Of a DNA stretch of 16,410 nt, positions 14,360 through 16,410 are shown in pieces. The position numbers were made by a program, and so were the translations under genes. The DNA is from JBKPCD01 sp046727175. Its GTDB lineage: Bacteria > Acidobacteriota > Vicinamibacteria > Vicinamibacterales > 2-12-FULL-66-21. The DNA lies in contig JBKPCD010000274.1 in the NCBI GenBank assembly GCA_046727175.1, positions 1 through 16,410 of the forward strand, written 5' to 3'. Under the pieces are notes generated by a model that was not told the DNA's origin, ran no database searches, and saw only the letters and a list, made by a program, of their open reading frames with translations. Every line of letters starts with the position of its first letter. Positions within the stretch are counted from its first letter, which is position 1.

Positions 14360-15534
14360 ACGTGTTGATCGTCCGCCTCGGCGCACTGGGAGACATCATT
14401 CACGCCATCCCCGCCGCAGCGGCGCTGCGAGCGGCGATGCCGGACGCGCGGATCGACTGGGTTGTGGACGCAAAGCACCGGGAGATCCTCGACCTCGTCA
14501 GCGGCATCGATCGCGTCGTGACGCTCGACGCGGGTACGCTGTCCGCATGGGTAGACGTCGTTCGCCGGCTGCGACTCGTACCGTACGATGTTGCGCTGGA
14601 CTTCCAGGGGCTACTGAAGTCCGCGGTGCTGGCCCGGGCGTCAGGCGCCCGGCGCGTTTACGGCTTTTCGATCTGGCACCTGCGCGAGAAGGCCGCGCGT
14701 CCGTTCTATACGAGCAGCGGCTCTCGTCCGCCCTCACGTGAAGCTTCGGCAGATAGCGGTCGCCCTGGTGGAGGCGATCATCCGGATGGCGCCGAGCCGC
14801 ACGTCATCCAGAAGAACTTGAACCTTCTCACCGTTATCGGAGTGAATGCTTCGGAAGTGGCGTTCCCTCTCGTTCACGCTCCATCGGCGGTGCTGGATCC
14901 CGTGAAATCCATCATCGGGTCTGGTCCCTTCGCACTCCTGAATCCCTCGGCCGCATGGCCGAACAAGCGATGGCCAGCGGAGAGATATGGTGAGGTCGCG
15001 ACGTTCCTGCGCGAGATCCGCGGGATCTCGTCGCTCGTACTTTGGGGACCTGGCGAGCAGGACCTCGCGTGTGATGTCGTCCGCGCATCGTCCGGGGCCG
15101 CACTCGAGGCGCCGGCGACCCGGATACCCGATGTTCTGGAACTGTCGCGCGCGGCGGCGCTGATCGTATCGGGCGACACGGGTCCGCTGCACATCGCGGC
15201 TGCGACTGGGACACCCACCGTTGCGATCTTTGGTCCGACCGATCCAGGCCGCAACGGTCCATGGTCGCCGGACGATGTGATCGTGTCGCGTTATCAGGCA
15301 TGCGGCTGTCACTACGCCCGGCGCTGTCAGCGGGCGAGCTGGTGCCTTGCTGATGTGAGTGTCGCAGAGGTGACCGCTGCCATTCAGCAGCGCCTCGGTC
15401 GAGTGCGTGTTCCGCCGGGAAGTAGTGTCCGGCTTCAGCCGGACGAAGGACGGCTTCAGACGGACGCAGGACGGCAACCGAACGAGGTGAGTGCCCACGG
15501 TCCGGCGACGAGGACGAATGGCGGGAATGTCTGA
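14356..15534 (+). CDS. waaC: Heptosyltransferase I-like GT9 glycosyltransferase with insertion and repeat-derived tail
   Basis: A GT9 enzyme expected to add the first heptose to Kdo on lipid A. It starts VLIVRLGALGDIIHAIPAAAALR, then IDWVVDAKHREIL, ALDFQGLLKSAVLARASGARRVYGF, LLNPSAAWPNKRWPAERYGEVA, and VSGDTGPLHIAAATGTPTVAIFGPTDPGRNGPW, the ADP-sugar-binding segment. RLGALGDI and DFQGLLKS favour WaaC over WaaF. Two oddities explain its 392-aa length. Residues ~120-147 are an acidic Gly/Ser/Pro-rich insertion placed just before HVIQKNLNLL. From about residue 350 the conserved domain is over, and the tail is translated from GTCCGGC-type repeats (SSVRLQPDEGRLQTD). A cysteine cluster (CGCHYARRCQRASWC) lies near residues 316-330. 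The ATG overlaps the rfaE2 stop by four bases. Confidence 0.9.
   Translation: MNVLIVRLGALGDIIHAIPAAAALRAAMPDARIDWVVDAKHREILDLVSGIDRVVTLDAGTLSAWVDVVRRLRLVPYDVALDFQGLLKSAVLARASGARRVYGFSIWHLREKAARPFYTSSGSRPPSREASADSGRPGGGDHPDGAEPHVIQKNLNLLTVIGVNASEVAFPLVHAPSAVLDPVKSIIGSGPFALLNPSAAWPNKRWPAERYGEVATFLREIRGISSLVLWGPGEQDLACDVVRASSGAALEAPATRIPDVLELSRAAALIVSGDTGPLHIAAATGTPTVAIFGPTDPGRNGPWSPDDVIVSRYQACGCHYARRCQRASWCLADVSVAEVTAAIQQRLGRVRVPPGSSVRLQPDEGRLQTDAGRQPNEVSAHGPATRTNGGNV
15426..15488 (+). repeat. 21-bp GTCCGGC-TTCA-GCCGGAC repeat cluster in the waaC 3' end
   Basis: Unit 1 (15426-15446) contains the perfect hairpin GTCCGGC-TTCA-GCCGGAC (15427-15444). Unit 2 (15447-15467) is a mutated copy, GGACGGCTTCAGACGGAC, and a third degenerate unit begins AGGACGGC at 15468. 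On the minus strand it would read VRLKPSFVRLKPDTT, a peptide I recognise as a frequent artefact of dispersed repeats in acidobacterial proteins. The repeat forms the C-terminal tail of WaaC. Confidence 0.75.
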
Positions 15535-16078
15535 GCTCCACGCCAGCGCGGAGCAGGCGCGCTCGACGGATCACGGCTGGTCGCGTCGCATCGCGCGATA
15601 CCGGGTGCGACTCGGGTTTCCCGCCGCGGCGCTCGCGTTGTGGCTCGCTCGTCCGACGCCCACCAGCATGGCCATCGGGGCGATTCTCGCGATACTCGGT
15701 GAGTCGCTGCGCATCTGGGCGGCGGGTCACCTGGAAAAGGGGCGCGAGGTCACCGTCAGCGGTCCGTACCGCTTGACGCGTCATCCGCTGTACGTTGGAT
15801 CGGCGATGATCGGCGTCGGCATGATCGTGGCATCGGCCAGCCTTGCCGTCGCTGCGCTCGTGCTCGCGTACCTCGCGTTGACGCTGACGTCAGCGGTGCG
15901 CAGCGAGGAACGTCATCTGACGGAGAAGTTCGGTCAGGCGTATCCGGCGTATCGAGAGGGGCGCGCGCCGGATTCGCCGCGGCGGTTCAGCATGGCGCGA
16001 GCCATTGCCAACAAGGAGCATCGAGCCATGCTCGGGCTCGCGCTGTCGCTTGCGCTGCTTGCGTGGAAACTTCTATAA
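15527..16078 (+). CDS. Isoprenylcysteine carboxyl methyltransferase (ICMT/PEMT)-family membrane protein
   Basis: A small integral membrane protein of the SAM-dependent ICMT/phospholipid-methyltransferase fold. The signature GPYRLTRHPLYVGSAMIGVG, with the RHPxY cofactor motif, is followed by EERHLTEKFGQAYPAYRE, the usual C-terminal half of this family. Hydrophobic segments are seen near FPAAALALWLA, MAIGAILAILGESLRIWAAG, GSAMIGVGMIVASASLAVAALVLAYLAL, and at the C-terminus (MLGLALSLALLAWKLL). I prefer ATG 15527, which overlaps the waaC stop by eight bases; ATG 15518 (GAGGA only three bases before) and GTG 15491 are alternatives. The substrate is unknown; bacterial members methylate lipids, small molecules or nothing identified. 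Its place at the end of the LPS genes suggests an envelope role, by inference only. Confidence 0.82.
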   Translation: MSELHASAEQARSTDHGWSRRIARYRVRLGFPAAALALWLARPTPTSMAIGAILAILGESLRIWAAGHLEKGREVTVSGPYRLTRHPLYVGSAMIGVGMIVASASLAVAALVLAYLALTLTSAVRSEERHLTEKFGQAYPAYREGRAPDSPRRFSMARAIANKEHRAMLGLALSLALLAWKLL

Positions 16079-16079
16079 T
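16050..16079 (+). promoter_or_regulatory. Possible promoter ahead of tRNA-Val
   Basis: A consensus TATAAT (16074-16079) overlaps the stop codon of the methyltransferase-like gene and has TTGCGC (16050-16055) upstream at an 18-bp spacing. It points towards tRNA-Val about 180 bp away. The -10 is perfect but the -35 only partly fits, and the leader would be long. Confidence 0.35.
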
Positions 16080-16256
16080 CGGATGTTTCGGGTGGCGGCC
16101 GGCGTCGGTGCTAGCGCGCGTGCGCGCCGTGCACGAGCAGGGCCTGCCACGCAGAGGCTCCTCATCGTCAACGGAGCGAACGCGGGCAAGCCGTACGAAG
16201 CGTGAAGCGGCCTGCCCGCCGCAGCTCCGCAGCGTCAGATACTGAGCGAAGGCGGG
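16079..16256 (+). other. Spacer before tRNA-Val with no supportable gene
   Basis: Short reading frames cross this 178-bp stretch (16005-16205 and 16063-16245), but they start inside the methyltransferase gene, show no domain and have Arg/Ala/Ser-rich composition. I see no gene here, and no terminator with a T-run. Confidence 0.5.
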
Positions 16257-16328
16257 GGGCGGTTAGCTCAGTGGTAGAGCACCGGCCTTACACGCCGGCT
16301 GTCACAGGTTCGAATCCTGTACCGCCCA
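16257..16328 (+). tRNA. tRNA-Val (anticodon UAC)
   Basis: A 72-nt cloverleaf: acceptor GGGCGGT pairs with ACCGCCC plus discriminator A, D arm GCTC-AGTGGTA-GAGC, anticodon arm CCGGC-CTTACAC-GCCGG giving anticodon TAC (reads GUA and other valine codons), T arm ACAGG-TTCGAAT-CCTGT. CCA is not encoded, since ATTAG follows position 16327. This contrasts with tRNA-Leu at 3662, which has an encoded CCA. Confidence 0.96.
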
Positions 16329-16410
16329 TTAGAAAGCGATCGAAAAGTGACGATTGCGGATCGCTGATTGTGAATTGATCAAGTTTGGGAAGCGTGCCCG
16401 AGCAATCAGC
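16329..16410. repeat. Small inverted repeats downstream of tRNA-Val
   Basis: The last 82 bases are less GC-rich than the rest. They hold GCTGATTG (16363-16370) with its inverted copy CAATCAGC (16403-16410) at the window edge, and GCGATC (16336-16341) with GATCGC (16359-16364). Whether they belong to a larger element continuing to the right cannot be seen. Confidence 0.4.

Overview
The window comes from a GC-rich, Gram-negative, lipopolysaccharide-making bacterium. The best guess is Acidobacteriota, class Vicinamibacteria. This is inferred from three things: the high GC, the Tat-type Gfo/Idh/MocA oxidoreductases, and dispersed GTCCGGC-TTCA-GCCGGAC repeats (read on the other strand as 'VRLKPDTT'-like peptides), which I associate with that group from memory. 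No database search was possible.

Layout. (1) 1-3351, plus strand: the tail of a Gfo/Idh/MocA oxidoreductase, an ApbE-type FAD:protein FMN transferase, a second complete Gfo/Idh/MocA oxidoreductase with a twin-arginine N-terminus, and a DoxX-family membrane protein coupled to it by a TAATG stop/start overlap. (2) 3352-3661: a gene-poor stretch with three consecutive stem-loops. (3) 7257-3662, minus strand: the order gap - pgk - tpiA - secG - tRNA-Leu(GAG), which is lower-glycolysis enzymes, the SecG translocon subunit and a tRNA, probably one transcript. (4) 7414-16078, plus strand, divergent from gap: a lipid A/inner-core cluster waaA - lpxK - LpxL-like acyltransferase - waaF - gmhB - rfaE1 - rfaE2 - waaC - isoprenylcysteine-methyltransferase-like membrane protein. 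(5) 16257-16328: tRNA-Val(UAC).

Functionally, rfaE1, gmhB and rfaE2 supply three of the steps to ADP-heptose. LpxK and the acyltransferase finish lipid A, WaaA adds Kdo, and WaaC and WaaF add heptoses. GmhA and the epimerase HldD are not in the window. Many junctions are translationally tight: TTGA, GTGA and ATGA four-base overlaps.

I found no convincing new enzyme system, CRISPR array, phage or insertion sequence. What stands out is non-coding. The LPS cluster contains at least five kinds of repeat: a 9-bp tandem array, a GGGYGGGGCCCCGCG element sitting 11-12 nt before two start codons, a 120-bp inverted repeat separating the two halves of what is often one fused heptose enzyme, a repeat-derived tail on WaaC, and a low-complexity in-frame insertion inside WaaC.
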